Of a stretch of DNA of 64,000 bases, positions 33,750 through 45,439 are shown piece after piece (position 1 is the stretch's first letter; each line of letters opens with the position of its first letter). The notes under the pieces are model-generated. The model was not told the DNA's origin. It ran no database searches and was given only the letters and a program-made list of their open reading frames with translations. The DNA is from Gnetum montanum (Eukaryota > Streptophyta > Gnetopsida > Gnetales > Gnetaceae). A program made the position numbers and the translations under genes. The stretch covers positions 653,025 to 717,024 of the forward strand of contig MNCI01034627.1 of the NCBI GenBank assembly GCA_015680685.1. The letters are read 5' to 3'.

Positions 33750-35632
33750 TGATGAGTAATGGAGTAGACCTCTGTCCAATCTTATAAATCACAAGTGTTC
33801 ATGTGTAATCTGGTCAAATTCTATGGATTAGGATTATTATAACTATCTAGATAGATAGGTGCTAGATCACTAGTTGTTGTCTTTCCAATCATACTTAAAG
33901 ATCAAGAACTTAGAGGGGGATGAATAAGTTCAAGCCAATAACACTCAACTTTTGCACAATTGATTTATGTAGTTCCCCAACTTGGGTACATCCACACTTA
34001 GAGGGTAGAATCATTGCACACCTCTAGATTTTTTTCCTTCAAAATGTGCTTTCAAGGACACTATAACCTTTATAAGTTAAGCTCTATAGTTTTGGAAGGA
34101 ATGTTTTCTCTCATAAACGCATCCAACACCTTAAGATTCCAACAAGATATAAGCCTTTATACCCAATGTCTTCTAGCAAGAAGTACATGAATCCCATAGG
34201 GTAGACAACATCTAGCCCCTCAAGGCTTACAGTAAGAAAAGACAATCAAGGAAGAAATTAACTAAACTTCAAATTCCTTGCTTTGAGGCACATAGCAAAA
34301 GTACAACAAATGAAAAAGAATTAAGGGTTTAAAACTTTACAAAAATGTATACAATTTCTTGCTAGATTTGCTTGATGAAGGCTTGCATAATCCTTTGAGA
34401 TTGACTTTCGTTTTATACACTTATTCTTCTCCATTTACCCATTGGAATCCTTATAATGGCTAGTTGAAACATATTTTATGAAGCCTAAGATGTCTTACTC
34501 GTTATCCTACCTTGCAAGGGAGACGTATTGTCTTTATATAAGACATCTTGTAGGAGATGTCTTTAAGAAAGTCAAGACATCTTGTTTCCAAGGGAAACAT
34601 CTCTTATTTTAGGAAGACATCTTGCCAGAGATCAACCTTTCTTAGTTGAGACATCTTCTATGTTTGAGAGACGTATTGTCTAAAACTAGAGTTCTCAGAA
34701 GAGACATCTTCTGTGATCATGATATGTCTTCTTTTAGCTTGGAACATCTTCTATCCTTATGAACTTCTATTGATTTCTCACATCTCCTAAACTCCATCAT
34801 TCTAGATTGTCCATTATTGTCCTTTTCTTGGTCTCATTTATGTCCTAAGCTTAGCTTACTTAGGCTTGTAAAGTCTTTACAAAACACAATGACCAATTCT
34901 ATAATTTTGAAAGTTTTGACATACCAAAAATTCAAGAACACTTGTGTCAGCTAATTCATATGGTTAAGTATGATTAAGACATATGATAATGATGTTATTA
35001 AGGCCATAGTAAAACTATTATTAAAATATTAAAATTGTAAAATTCTAAGTTACCTAACCTAAGTACAATGAAATAAATCTAATCTAGCCTATGCATGGAG
35101 CATCCATTCCCAACTCATTGTACACATCTTGAACATACACCAATGTCACTAGGTTACCAACTACCCACTATTGAGCATACAAAGTGATGCACTATTGGGA
35201 TTACCAAATGTTAACATGTTTATGCTTAGATTTGGTGATACTCATGTGATGTAGTTAAGTGTGATGAACATAAATTAATTAACCAAGTGCTTGAAATTAA
35301 GAGAACAATTAAAGTTAAATTTGAATGAAAGAAAATATTAAAGTAATGCAAAAGTATCACAATGAAGGAAAATGGATCTTGGTTTTATTGTTTTCTTGAA
35401 AATATGCTTAGGTACATAATCACTCAAATAAGACTGCATACAATCCACTTAGTTCATGTTGTGAGCACTCAGTGACTAATATTAACTTTCATGGGAACAA
35501 ACTAACAAAGTTTTGCTATGCTACAAATAAAACAGTGCCATAATATGATGGGTGTGCACATTTATATAGGCATTTATTGTACTTGTATTGATGTTATTGC
35601 ATCAACATAGCTATCAGAATCAAGATTCATCA
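33750..35632 (-). repeat. 5' LTR of element H, interrupted
   Basis: Minus strand TGATGAATCTTG to ACTCATCA. Both flanks of the interruption align with the LTR of D: 33750-33893 with 13289-13430, and 34966-35632 with 13455-14094 (for example GGGATTACCAAA and GGTTACCAA). Without the insert it is about 0.8 kb, the normal size. Confidence 0.8.
33894..34965. mobile_element. Insertion I in the LTR of H (possible solo LTR)
   Basis: About 1.07 kb with no counterpart in the LTR of D. It opens with a phrase like TTAGAGGGGGATGAATAAG, which resembles sequence common at the edge of plant Copia-type LTRs (recalled, not searched). The middle (34480-34760) repeats AGACATCTT or its near variants about every 30-45 bases. 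No coding sequence. Exact ends and target duplication could not be fixed because both flanks carry the complementary phrase AATCATACTTAA / TTAAGTATGATT. Confidence 0.55.
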
Positions 35633-36540
35633 TCATTGTTACCACCATCAATGTTGTTTGTTTGTGCTTATCCTCATTGGAGTCATAGATGTTCCACATG
35701 ACTTCTACAAATTCTTATATATGCTTGCTGCTTTATTAATGGAGAAGTAGAACATATTAATTATTGGTAGCAGGTTAGAAATTGACAATTAGAAGTGACT
35801 GTCAAAGGAAATTCTTTGTACATTTAAGTCTAAAGGTTGCCTTTCAAATATAATTTTGCAACATTATTTTATTATTAAAGATACATAGGTCAAATTGAAA
35901 ATTACAAGAAAACAACACTATTTTCTTTATAGTTATTTAAAAAAAAAAGAATAAAATTTCTTTGTGGTAATTCATAGAATAGTAAAATGCAACTCCATAG
36001 TAATTCACAAAAATTGTAAAATACAGTTGCAGTTAAATGATAAAAATAACTTAAAATCTTGTTCAAAATTTGGATACTAAGAAGTATGAATGCAAATTGA
36101 ATAAGAGCATATAATTAAAAACTGCTATAACAACACAATCACACTTATTTATACCTATTGTAAATGATACTAAGCATTCAAAGATATGTTTACAAATATA
36201 ATTTATTAAAATTTTTGTACTTATTTTGTGAGAGAAATGATGAAATACATGTCTTGGCGAGGGCATCAATTCCTAGCCCTAGTTGGTAGGTGTAGTCCTT
36301 CTGAAGTCTTCTACCATATATCCTAGATCCAAAGGAATTCCGTAGAATGCATAATAATGTTGCAAGGTTAGAATTTCAAAATCTTACCATGCATCATGAT
36401 AACGCTTGAGAATTCTAAAAGGTTATCAAAATATGCCTGTACATAGTCAGAATGTATTATCTATCGTACATACAGAAATTAATTACTTTTTGATTTTTAT
36501 TAGAATACAAATTTAAAAATAATATAATATAATTTATTAC
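35633..36540. other. AT-rich stretch, nothing recognised
   Basis: No coding or structured feature that I can support. Confidence 0.4.
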
Positions 36541-37740
36541 AACAAATCAACACTTTTTAAAAAAGTTTGTTAGGATTTTTACCGGGCTTCGCCCTTTCGC
36601 ACCCAAATTGCGGAAAACGCGAGTCAAATTCCATGAAATTAGAGCCCAGGATTGGCTTTGGTTTCCAACGTCAAGTTGTTGCTGTTTTGACAATGATGTC
36701 AGATGGGAATATCTTAATGTCGTTTATCTTCAGGAATGCCGATATGACTGAGCAACTAATTGTTTTTATTCGGAGAATAGAATCAACGTGGTAGCATTTA
36801 ATCCCTGACTTGCACATTTCGAACTGCGTCCGCATGCGCGGAATCCGCCTGCCGGCTGTTGTTGCTGAGAAATTAAAAATCCTCTAAGATATTAAAGCAA
36901 GTCACCATCCCGTTAAGCGCGGGATCCCGAATACACGATGTTATGCCAACGGATTCATCGGATTCAACATCATCCGATTCATCCGATTGCGAGGCCACTG
37001 CCCCATATTAATTCATTTAGTTGAATCGTACTGTAATTTTGTCTCCATTGAGTTTTACTTAAATACAAATGTTTTTAATTATGTCTAATTTAATAGAAGG
37101 TACTATTTCGGTTTCAACAAGATGTTTACATGCTTGGCGATGGCTCATTAGTACCCTTTTATTGTCGCTCACGAAACTTAAATTACGAGAACGTACAAAA
37201 GAAGCATTCTTTTTTAACTATAATGGTAAATTAGTTAAGTACGTCTAGCTTTCTTCAACAAATCACACACCTTTTGTGCCTTTTATCTCGTCGGTTTTAC
37301 TTTAATACATGTTGCTGTTTCCTGTTAGTAAACGTAAGCAATTAAAACTATAATCAGAATTTGCCCCATATTTAAATTTAAAACCATGGGAAAATAATTT
37401 TGTCTGAATATAAATATAAAGTTTGTAAACAATCTTGGTTGTGAAGCTTTATCAGTCACAAATTTAAAAATGCCATTAACCGAGGACATTTCTCATGTTA
37501 ACGGTTCAAACTTTCAGGTTGAACGTGTTAAGGAAGCAGAGTTTGGTCGATTTCAGCTACACTGCAGACTGACGTACATCGTACGTTAAAGCAGTGCAGT
37601 CTTTCATGTTTAATGACCGTAATGTCAAATCGTACGGTCGTACCCTTTTGAGTTTTATTTTCTGCTGACAGAAACGAGGTGTATTAGAGGGTGTGTCCTT
37701 CGATATTCATTAGTTTTTTTTTTTTTTTTTTTGTCAATTT
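36541..37740. other. Low-copy-looking island, higher GC, unknown content
   Basis: Composition changes here: CG dinucleotides are frequent (for example 36830-36960 and 37540-37660), unlike the deaminated transposons around it. The plus-strand frame 36567-36794 (75 aa, with RIGFGFQRQVVAVLTMMSDG and FRNADMTEQLIVFIRRIE) looks protein-like in composition, but I do not recognise it. A T run of about 18 bases is at 37714-37732. It could be host single-copy DNA, a gene relic, or a transposon type with no other copy in the window. Confidence 0.4.
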
Positions 37741-37790
37741 AGAATATGTTAGTTTGTATTTTACAAAGTATTAATTTAGTGTTTTCAGTG

Positions 37791-38760
37791 AAATTTTATG
37801 TGGAGAAACTTTGATTATAAAAATATGGGTAGGCCCACAAACATAACTTTTGATTACATTGATTACATTCATGGTAAATGGCATCATTTATTCAAGAAAA
37901 GAGACATGTTTGGTTGAAAACTGCTAGCCAATTTGTAACCATATTAAGTTTGATTGTGCATCTGCATAGGCCCACAAACACAATGAAGTTTAATTGTACA
38001 TATGGATAGGCCACACAAACACAATCCAATTTGCAAGTGGATTTAGAAGAAACAAGTCATCCAATTATAAATGGATATAGAAGAAACACATCATGGATGT
38101 CCTTACATAGTTTTATTTTTATTGGAACATACGGAATAGTTTTCCTAATATTGTACAAAGTCTCAACGTAGCAAGTTTGATCGTATATTTGCATACGCCC
38201 ACAAGCACAACTATGTTTAATTGTACATATGGATAGGCCCACAGACACATCTTCTTATCACTAACAGGCTTAACAGTAAATGGTGTCATGTTTTTAAAGA
38301 CATAGACATGTTTAGTTGAAAACTTCTATCCAATTTACAAGTGGACATAGAATCAACACATCATCCAATTTGCATAGAACAAATACATTATCCAATTTGC
38401 AAATGGATATAGAAGAAACATGTCACCACATCACCAGTAGTAAGTGGATCTCCTTGCATATGTTGCATGTGAATGAAAAAAAAAACCATTTAAAAAATCA
38501 ATCATTGTAGATTAATTATAAATGAATGATTTTTAACATTCTTAAAGGTAAATGGTATCACTAAATAAAAATTGGAGGAAAGTGAAACAAAATGTATGGT
38601 TGACAAGTGTTATCAAGTGGATATAAAAGAAACATGTCACCAATGACAAGTTAATATGCTTGCATATGTTGCATGTGAATGGAAAAAGTCATTGCAAAAA
38701 TCAGTGATAGCACATAAATCATAAATGGATAATAATTTGTATCTTGGCATCTATTGTTGG
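37791..38760. repeat. Degenerate short repeats, GGCCCACAAACACAA type
   Basis: Phrases recur in the same order: GGATAGGCCCACA.ACACA (four or five times), TTTAATTGTACATATGGATAGG (twice), CCAATTTGCAAGTGGAT.TAGAAGAAACA (several), CTTGCATATGTTGCATGTGAATG (twice). Spacing is irregular. No coding sequence is apparent. Confidence 0.65.
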
Positions 38761-38984
38761 TCAAATCCTACAAATCCACGCAAGAAATGTTGTTATCTTG
38801 TGTTTCATATTTCGATTGGAACCCCTCATTCACCATAGCCATCCATTTTTGGAGCTAATCCTTCTTCCTAGACTATAAGAATAATTTTGCATGATCATAG
38901 GGAAGGAAGTTAAGCTCATACCAAATCGATCAACTTGCAAAAGTATAACATGGTGAGTGCACAAAATCATAGCTCTCTAGACTT

Positions 38985-39200
38985 TCTATTTTTCCTACTA
39001 ATGGTTTGTACTTAATGTTCAAATTTCTTTATTAGCAAACTACTATTTACATGTTCTTTATTGAATTTGATCATTAAATTTTTTTTTGAAATTTTTCAGT
39101 AGCACCTTGAAAGAAATGATAACTTCAATTTAGTTCCCTAGGTCTTCTATTTTTTTTGCACATGTTCTATACTTAATGTTTAGATTTTATTTGTTAGCAA
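38985..39200. repeat. About 150-bp repeat, two units; a third unit lies right of element B
   Basis: CTTCTATTTTT...TTGTACTTAATGTT...TTAGCAAACTACTA recurs at about 38985 and 39140, and a similar block is at 62805-62960. Element B lies between the second and third unit, so the units were probably a local tandem repeat before B inserted. Confidence 0.6.
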
Positions 39201-39453
39201 AGTACTAATCAAATTTTGAATATTTACTTAAGAGGATATTTATTTGGGTTTTGTTATCATTATGCTTCTATCCTCTATTGGCCTAGGCAATGTTAGTTTG
39301 CATTTTGAAATTTCTTGTCTTTTCATATTATTGTGCAATTGCAATATCTAATTTATGTAAATCTGCATTGAGATTATCTTCATATTCATCTTCCAATCTA
39401 TCTAATTCTTGTTATTTATCTTTAATTTGTAAAACTTTTAATTCTGGAGTTGA

Positions 39454-39458
39454 CCATT
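39454..39458. other. Target-site duplication CCATT, left (element B)
   Basis: CCATT stands before the LTR start at 39459; CCATA follows the 3' LTR (62734-62738). One mismatch is in keeping with the age of B. Confidence 0.7.
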
Positions 39459-39549
39459 TGATGAGCCATGATATCAGGGTTGCAAAATCGCATCTACGAT
39501 ATTGCGTTTGCGATATCGAACATCCGATATTAGAACCTGTCTCATTGCC

Positions 39550-39557
39550 TATAAATA
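39550..39557 (+). promoter_or_regulatory. TATA box, element B 5' LTR
   Basis: TATAAATA in GCCTATAAATAAG, just 3' of the GATATC-rich U3 segment. Confidence 0.78.
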
Positions 39558-40221
39558 AGAGGTGGGTGCACTTGGTTTGGACTTGGTTCTTAGTCCCTTA
39601 ACAAAAATCTTGCAGTTTCTCCCTCTCAGAGTTAGAATTATTTCTAAGTGCTCGCAGTAGGGGTCATAAAGCGAACAGATCTTTATTCAAGCATTGTGTA
39701 CCTGAGCACATCTTGTGTCCAGAAATAAAGATGAACTTTATGATAAACCTTATAGCATTCAAAATAGCTTATCTTTCATCCTTAATGCTATTTACAGTTC
39801 TTTAATGCTTTCATTAGTTAATTAATGTTGCTTTTATTGATTCGTTAATTTTCACAAGTAAGCATACTTAGTACGACCACTTCGCGCATGTGTGGAACAC
39901 TTGGTAACCCAATAACGATTAGCGTTTGGTAATCCCAATAGTGTTGCACTGGTTCAGGATGCGTACGGAAAGTAGGAGCAGATGCTGGTGTTAGGACTAG
40001 TTAGGACCTAGCTAACTAGTTAATTTAAATTAGTTATTCAATTAATTCACTTCTTCCCTCTTTAGCACCAGGACATAAAACATTAAAAAGCCTAAAAAGC
40101 ATATACCTCAAGTTTACTTAATCATACAATCGTGCCATATGAGTAAGCTTGGGAAGATAATGATTGCCTAATCCATCCTTGTTCTATGAAGGCGCATAAG
40201 CACTTAGTCCTTGAAGTTCGA

Positions 40222-40322
40222 CCGAATTACGCGTAACACTTGTATTCGTATGGTTGAGCATAGGGATACCTNCCGAATTACGCGTAACACTTGTATTCGT
40301 ATGGTTGAGCATAGGGATACCT
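40222..40322. other. Exact 50-bp duplication around an N, probable assembly artefact
   Basis: 40222-40271 and 40273-40322 are identical and are separated only by the N at 40272. The partner LTR has the segment once. This is what an unmerged overlap at a contig join looks like. Confidence 0.85.
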
Positions 40323-40335
40323 CGCTGCTCATCAT

Positions 40336-40353
40336 TGATGCCATTGCTAGGGA
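40336..40353 (+). promoter_or_regulatory. Primer-binding site, tRNA-Asp type (element B)
   Basis: TGATGCCATTGCTAGGGA, one base after the LTR. It differs from the tRNA-Asp complement mainly by C-to-T and G-to-A changes. Confidence 0.75.
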
Positions 40354-40480
40354 ACTTTGTTGTTTGTGCGCTAATTAGAACTTAGGAATCTTTCCATGGT
40401 TGGAACAAACCCTTAGGGTTGGTTATCTTAAAATTATTAGGAAAGAGAAGAGAAAAGTCTCGCACACTAAGAAATTAATC

Positions 40481-43030
40481 ATGTCTCCTTCTTCTTACGA
40501 GAGTGTTTCACTACCTAGGTCTGACACAACGAACAATCGGAGGCAAAGTACACATGATGACCCACCAGTGCCCCAACAGTTTTGTGTGGTATACATTTAT
40601 CCCGATGAGTATATTCCAAACTTTACCTTTATCCTCCACCAAGATGAACAATTGCGTTGGCATGATTTAGAAGGTAACATAGTGTTACCTCTCGATTGTT
40701 TAGTCCCAAGCATGCTTCTTCATGCTCTCACACGAATTGGTATGCAGCAGTTATAGGCAAAGTACATTGTGCATGAACATGACTTGAGAGAGTATTAACC
40801 CACGGAGGCACAATGTCAAAGGGACTTACAACAGGAGAAACATCATAAATCTATGAAGGGAAAGTGGGCTCAGGACATCCCGTATGTCCTAAGTGAAAAT
40901 GAGGGTGGTGAACCTGCCTTAGGAAGTCTTCCACAAAATTATGTTCCTCCCATTGACTTCGGTCAAGGGGTTGTGTATCAGAATCTTCACTCAACTATCC
41001 ATAACCTAGATTCTGGTATTGACGAACACAAAGGGTCCAAAAAAAGAACATGGATACATGACAAAGATGGACATTCTGATCGTAATAGCGATCGAGGCTG
41101 CAACCACTGAAGAGAAGGTAGCAAGCACCATCATGGTGACGGTCCTCCTTCCTCTTCACATTCATCATCTCCTTCCCCCTCTCCTTCAGGATCGAAATGT
41201 AGTTGTAGAGGGAACAACCTTGAGGATAATGGTAGAAAAAAATAGGAATAATAGACAAAACAATCAAGAAAGGGAATGAGGGCATTCTAGAGAAACACAT
41301 CATGAAAGGAGGGAGAGTAGAGAACAGCATAGGCATCATAGATGCCATAGAGAATACGATCACGATGATCCCCTACTCACTACCTAAAGTATGCTAGATA
41401 TAACTGAGGCTGTTAGAATCCCAACAAGGCAACAAAATGATAGTAGGATCAAAAGATTGGACATGAAAAATATCCCATGATTTGAAGGGGGATACAACAC
41501 TAATTCTCAAAATCATTTGCTAGCATTTGATGATGCATGTGCCTTGCAAAACATAGAAAATGAGTGGCAAAAACTTAAGTTTTTTCCATGGACACTGATC
41601 AAGGAACCAGAAACCTGGTATCGATCCTTAGAACTAGAATCCATTTTCTGATGGAGTACCATGTTATAATTGTTCAATGATAAGTATCAAACGTACTCGC
41701 GAGTGTCCAACCTATGAAAGAAAATCCAAGGATGGAAACAAGGAGGACACAAACCCTTGGATGTTGCCATGGGTTGATATTATACATTATTACATCATTT
41801 CCCTGGCCATGGTTACTTGCAGAGGGAACAACTACGCCATCTCGTAGATGGAATTAGGCATGAAACATGAAGAACCCTTGGGACTTATACCCAAGGAAAA
41901 CTATCCAAGCTTAGAGCCCATCAAGTACAAAGATTTTTGGAGCAAGTTTCCAAGGAGGAAGGTGAGTTAAGAAAAAGAGAGAGTGCGGAAGAATACAACA
42001 GAGATTCTCCCCTTCGAAAGAAGGAAGTTAGATTTTGTGAGGATGAAGAAGAGTCACCACTTGAAGAGATGGTGAATAGGAAATCTTTTCCCATTCAAAA
42101 ACTTGCATCAGGAGTATCGGCAAAGGTGGACCAAATGTGGGACTCCCTAGATAATAGATTTTAAACTGTTCTCAAAATAGGAGAGTCTAGGGAATTAGGT
42201 AGTGAGGAGAAAAAAGAAAGGAAATGAATATGCAATAACAAAGGTAAGGGCAAAGCTACCATCATTGAAGAAGTTGTAGATTTAGATACAGATAATGATG
42301 GTGAATGTGAGATATGTCAATATGACCATATCAAGGGATGTTGCCTAGTAATCTCACATCTGCAGGAGTCTGGGGTGTATGCACTAAACCCACGATTAAA
42401 TAGACGACAAAGACACCGAAGGTTACCTTATCCTCAAGGTAGCCCAAGACAGTTCCACCAACCCTTGACATATTATCCAAGTGGAACTCCACCACAACCA
42501 CATGAAAAGTATCAATAGTGGCAATGCCCATAATCATAGGGAATGCCACCACCACATCAATGGTACCCTTACCGTCAACGTGACCCATATGAATACTACG
42601 TGCAGTAGCCAATCTCTCCACGTGACTCTACTAGTCACGTTACTCCTCAGTCTCACTACCAAACCCATGAGTACTATAGAAGTCCTTATCCTAAAGAAGA
42701 GGTTTCACAAACGTACTATCCTTCTCATCCAACTGCACCTCTTCCACCCTTAGCGCCATTACCACCCACTCCAGCTGTGCAGGGTGAGCTCCTTGCCCAG
42801 CCACAACAACGTAACGCTACAAGGGCTGTCAACCCTCAACCTACTATTAGTTCAAACAACCACATAAAGAAGAGACCTTTCTTTAAAACCAATAGTCCAA
42901 CTAAGTCCTTACAAGCACAAGTGAAAAATTCTCCAAACGCCTCACCACCATTCAAATCTTTGGAGCTTCCTTCAAACCAAAGGCTACACTTAATGCACAT
43001 GGTCATGTTAACTCATGCAATTACTGATTA
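40481..43030 (+). pseudogene. gag of element B
   Basis: ATG at 40481 (MSPSSYESVSLPRS), in the context seen at D's start. N-terminal domain: PPVPQQFCVVYIYPDEY, PNFTFILHQDEQLRW, DLEGNIVLPLD. A charged, Ser/Arg-rich linker follows to about 41350. The capsid is decayed (41390-41930). Then an acidic helix region (41937-42164, KEEGELRKRESAEEYNRD) and the knuckle-like motif CEICQYDHIKGC with all four ligands (about 42308-42345). The tail is rich in P, H and Y, then QQRNATRAVNPQPT (42777-43031). Stops are frequent, and several change CAG/CAA to TAG/TAA. Confidence 0.85.
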
Positions 43031-43440
43031 GATTAAAGTTGGCCACCTACCTAGGAAATTCTCTAATCTTGAAATTCCTCTTATATATTTTCAAATTATT
43101 GGTAACAAACCTTGCAAGGCTCTTTTGGATTCAGGTTCTAGTGTTAACTTAACCTCTCAGGAAATGTACAAAGCCTGGAACCTGCCTCCATTAAAAAAGA
43201 GTAACATACATTTAGAGTTGGCCGACCAGTCCATCATTGTCCCATTAGGACTAGTCGAGGAAATTGTCACCATTGTTTGTGGGTGGTCATATCCAGCTGA
43301 TTTCCTAGTGGATCAAGTCAACAACTATAAGGGGGACTTCCCAATCATAATGGGAAGAGCATGGCTAAGCATAATTAACGTGTGCCTAGGAATATGTGAT
43401 GTTTCCCTATAAATATCAAAGGAAAATACATTTGGAAATT
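43031..43440 (+). pseudogene. Aspartic protease of element B
   Basis: After VGHLPRKFSNL comes NKPCKALLDSGSSVNLTSQE with an intact D-S-G active site (near 43120-43150). Then LELADQSIIVPLGLVEE, TIVCGWSYPADFLV and GDFPIIMGRAWLS. The frame is open from 43125 to 43412. It would release the gag and pol products from the polyprotein. The length fits the family's protease, but stops on both sides prevent a full product. Confidence 0.85.
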
Positions 43441-43990
43441 GAGAAGAAGAAAATTCCATGCATCACATACAGTGACACAGGGTGTAATTATGTGAAGAAG
43501 TTCTGGTTTGTACAATGTTTAACATTGCCTGCATGCAACCAATGTGCACTAATAACTAACATACAAAGATGCCTATATGGAGCAGCCACAAGACAAGAAG
43601 GCACCTAGTGGCTGATAGCTGACTAAGAAAACGATTCAACTATATGCATGGAACCAACTGAGAGCTTGAGTTGCACCTACATTGATAGCATAAATACATT
43701 AGAGCAAGTTTATCGCCACCCTCCAAGTCCTGAAATCAAAAATATCAACTGGGGAAAGTTGGAAATCCTTGACAAGTTCAAGCAAAATCCCCTTGAGTTA
43801 AAATCGTTGCCCACCAGTATGGAGTATACATTTCTCAAAATGAAAAACCGATAATCATTAATGCTAAGCTTGCTCCTCAACAAAAAGAAAGACTGCTAAA
43901 AATGGTGAAAAATGGTCAAAAGCCTTTGCTTGGTTATATCATGAATTAATTGAAATAGATCCTAGGATATGCCAACATAGAATTTACACT
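43441..43990 (+). pseudogene. Protease-RT linker of element B
   Basis: EKKKIPCITYSDTGCNYV, then the variable WLIAD region (a stop replaces a codon), then YIDSINTLEQVYRHP, INWGKLEILDKFKQNPLELK and LPTSMEYTFL. This is collinear with D (9661-9980) and C. Confidence 0.7.
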
Positions 43991-44850
43991 GATCCCTCCA
44001 TGAAACCTCGATGTCAACCATAGAGGCGATTGAACCCAAAGCTTAAGCAAGTGGTTAAAGAAGAGATTGAGCAACTTCTAAAATCTGGGTTCATCTATCC
44101 CATTGCTAATAGTGAATGGGTGAGTCTATTAGTCATTTTTTCCAAAAAGAGAGGTAAATGGAGGATGTGTATAGACTTTAGTCTACTAAATATGGCAATA
44201 TTTAAAGACCACTTTCCATTGCCATTCATTGACCAAGTCTTAGATACCACTGCAGTGCATTACTATTATAGTTTATTGGATGGCTACAGTGGATATAATC
44301 AAATTCAAATAGCACTAGAAGACTAAGCTAAGACTACATTCAGAAGTCCTTGAGGGACATTTACATATCAGTAGATGCCCTTTGGCTTGTGAAATGCCCC
44401 AGCAATGTTTCAACGTTTGGTTCTAAGTCTCTTTTAGTAACAAATAGGAAATGGTGTGGAGGTCTTCATGGACAATTTCTCCACCTATCGAGTGGAGTTC
44501 AAACAAGCATTGGACCGATTAGAGCAAGTATTGAAATGATGTGTAGAAACCAACTTAAGACTCAATTGGCAAAAAATCCATTTAATGATCCAAGAAGGCA
44601 TTGTATTAGGGCACAAGATTTCACAAACAGGGATAGAGGTAGATCCTAAAAAGATTAAGGTCATCCAAGGAATCACTCGACAACTTGAAACTGTAAAAGA
44701 CATCTGATCATTCCTTAGACATACTTGCTATTATAGATGCTTCATTGAGAACTTTTCAAGGATTACGAAACCTTTGGTAGAACTAACAAAGAAGGATGTA
44801 CCTTTTGAATGGACCAAGGAATGTAAGCTAGCCTTCTAAACCTTAAAACA
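43991..44850 (+). pseudogene. Reverse transcriptase of element B, active-site aspartate lost
   Basis: Fingers: PRCQP, a stop, RRLNPKLKQVVKEEIEQLLK, GFIYPIANSEWVS, KKRGKWRMCIDFSLLNMA, FPLPFIDQVLD, YSLLDGYSGYNQIQIALED (44030-44326). A shift follows near 44340. The active-site box reads VFMDNFSTY where relatives have VFMDDFSTY, so the second catalytic aspartate is N (G to A). Then EGIVLGHKISQTGIEVDPKK and SF LR-type connection to about 44850. It is dead both by frame and by active site. Confidence 0.85.
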
Positions 44851-45262
44851 GAAACTTATAGAAACGCCTATTTTACGAGCTCCTAACTGGTCCAAACCAT
44901 TCCACATAATGACTGACACATCCAACTTTGCCTTAGGAGTTGTACTTACATAGCTAGATAACCAAAAACATCCCTATTACATCCACTGTGCAAGTCAAAG
45001 TATCGCTGGTGCACAACTCAATTACTCCACAATGAAAAAAGAGTTAATGGTTGTGGTGTTTGCACTAGAAAAATTTAGGCACTATGTATTGGGCTATAAG
45101 ATATTTGTACATATGGATCATAGTGCAAGTCGGTTCCTAATGAATAAACCAATGGTGAGCCCTCACATCATACGATGGCTCATGATCTTACAAGAGTTCG
45201 ATCTTAAGATGATTGATCGTAAAGACCTTGAGAATGTTGTTGCTGATCATTTATCTTGATTG
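44851..45262 (+). pseudogene. RNase H of element B
   Basis: DTSNFALGVVLT, then YYIHCASQSIAGAQLNYST, MKKELMVVVFALEKFRHYVL, DHSASRFLMNKPMVSPHIIRW, EFDLKMIDRKDLENVVADHLS (open 45032-45259). The E-K-E-L position of the family helix reads M-K-K-E-L, so the catalytic-type glutamate upstream is uncertain. It ends in TGA where relatives encode the next residues of the linker to integrase. Confidence 0.8.
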
Positions 45263-45439
45263 CGATGAGACAACAAGAGGATGAATATCTAATTTTTGAC
45301 CATTTCCCTAATGAACTCCTCTTTGCAAGTGTGATAAACAATCACTTACCTACTGATACAAATTGGTATAGTAGCATTCTCACTTATCTACTTACATAAG
45401 AAACACCATAAGGGTTAGATGTTAAAAAGAAACAATAGT

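Larger units (their letters stand above)
30420..35632 (-). mobile_element. Athila-like element H, rearranged and truncated
   Basis: On the minus strand: LTR (35632 to 33750, split by insertion I), primer site, gag, linker, RT. Protease sequence is not found between gag and the linker, and everything 3' of RT is missing where H meets fragment G. LTR termini (TGATGAATC, CTCATCA), the primer site and the gag N-terminal domain show it is of the same family as A to D. It is more decayed than the others. Confidence 0.82.
39459..40334 (+). repeat. 5' LTR of element B
   Basis: TGATGAGCC to CTCATCA. The U3 has palindromic GATATC motifs at about 39470-39530 and TATAAATA at 39550-39557. A 50-base stretch is written twice around an N at 40272; without that artefact the LTR is about 825 bp, equal to its partner at 61907-62733. 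Confidence 0.9.

Noticed and set aside
33882-34985. Terminal inverted repeats of a DNA transposon (AATCATACTTAA / TTAAGTATGATT)
   Set aside because: The comparable LTR of D already has similar words at these two places, so they belong to the host LTR and not to the insert.
36567-36794. Host gene exon (75-residue frame)
   Set aside because: No family recognised, no convincing neighbouring exons; kept only as an unknown island.
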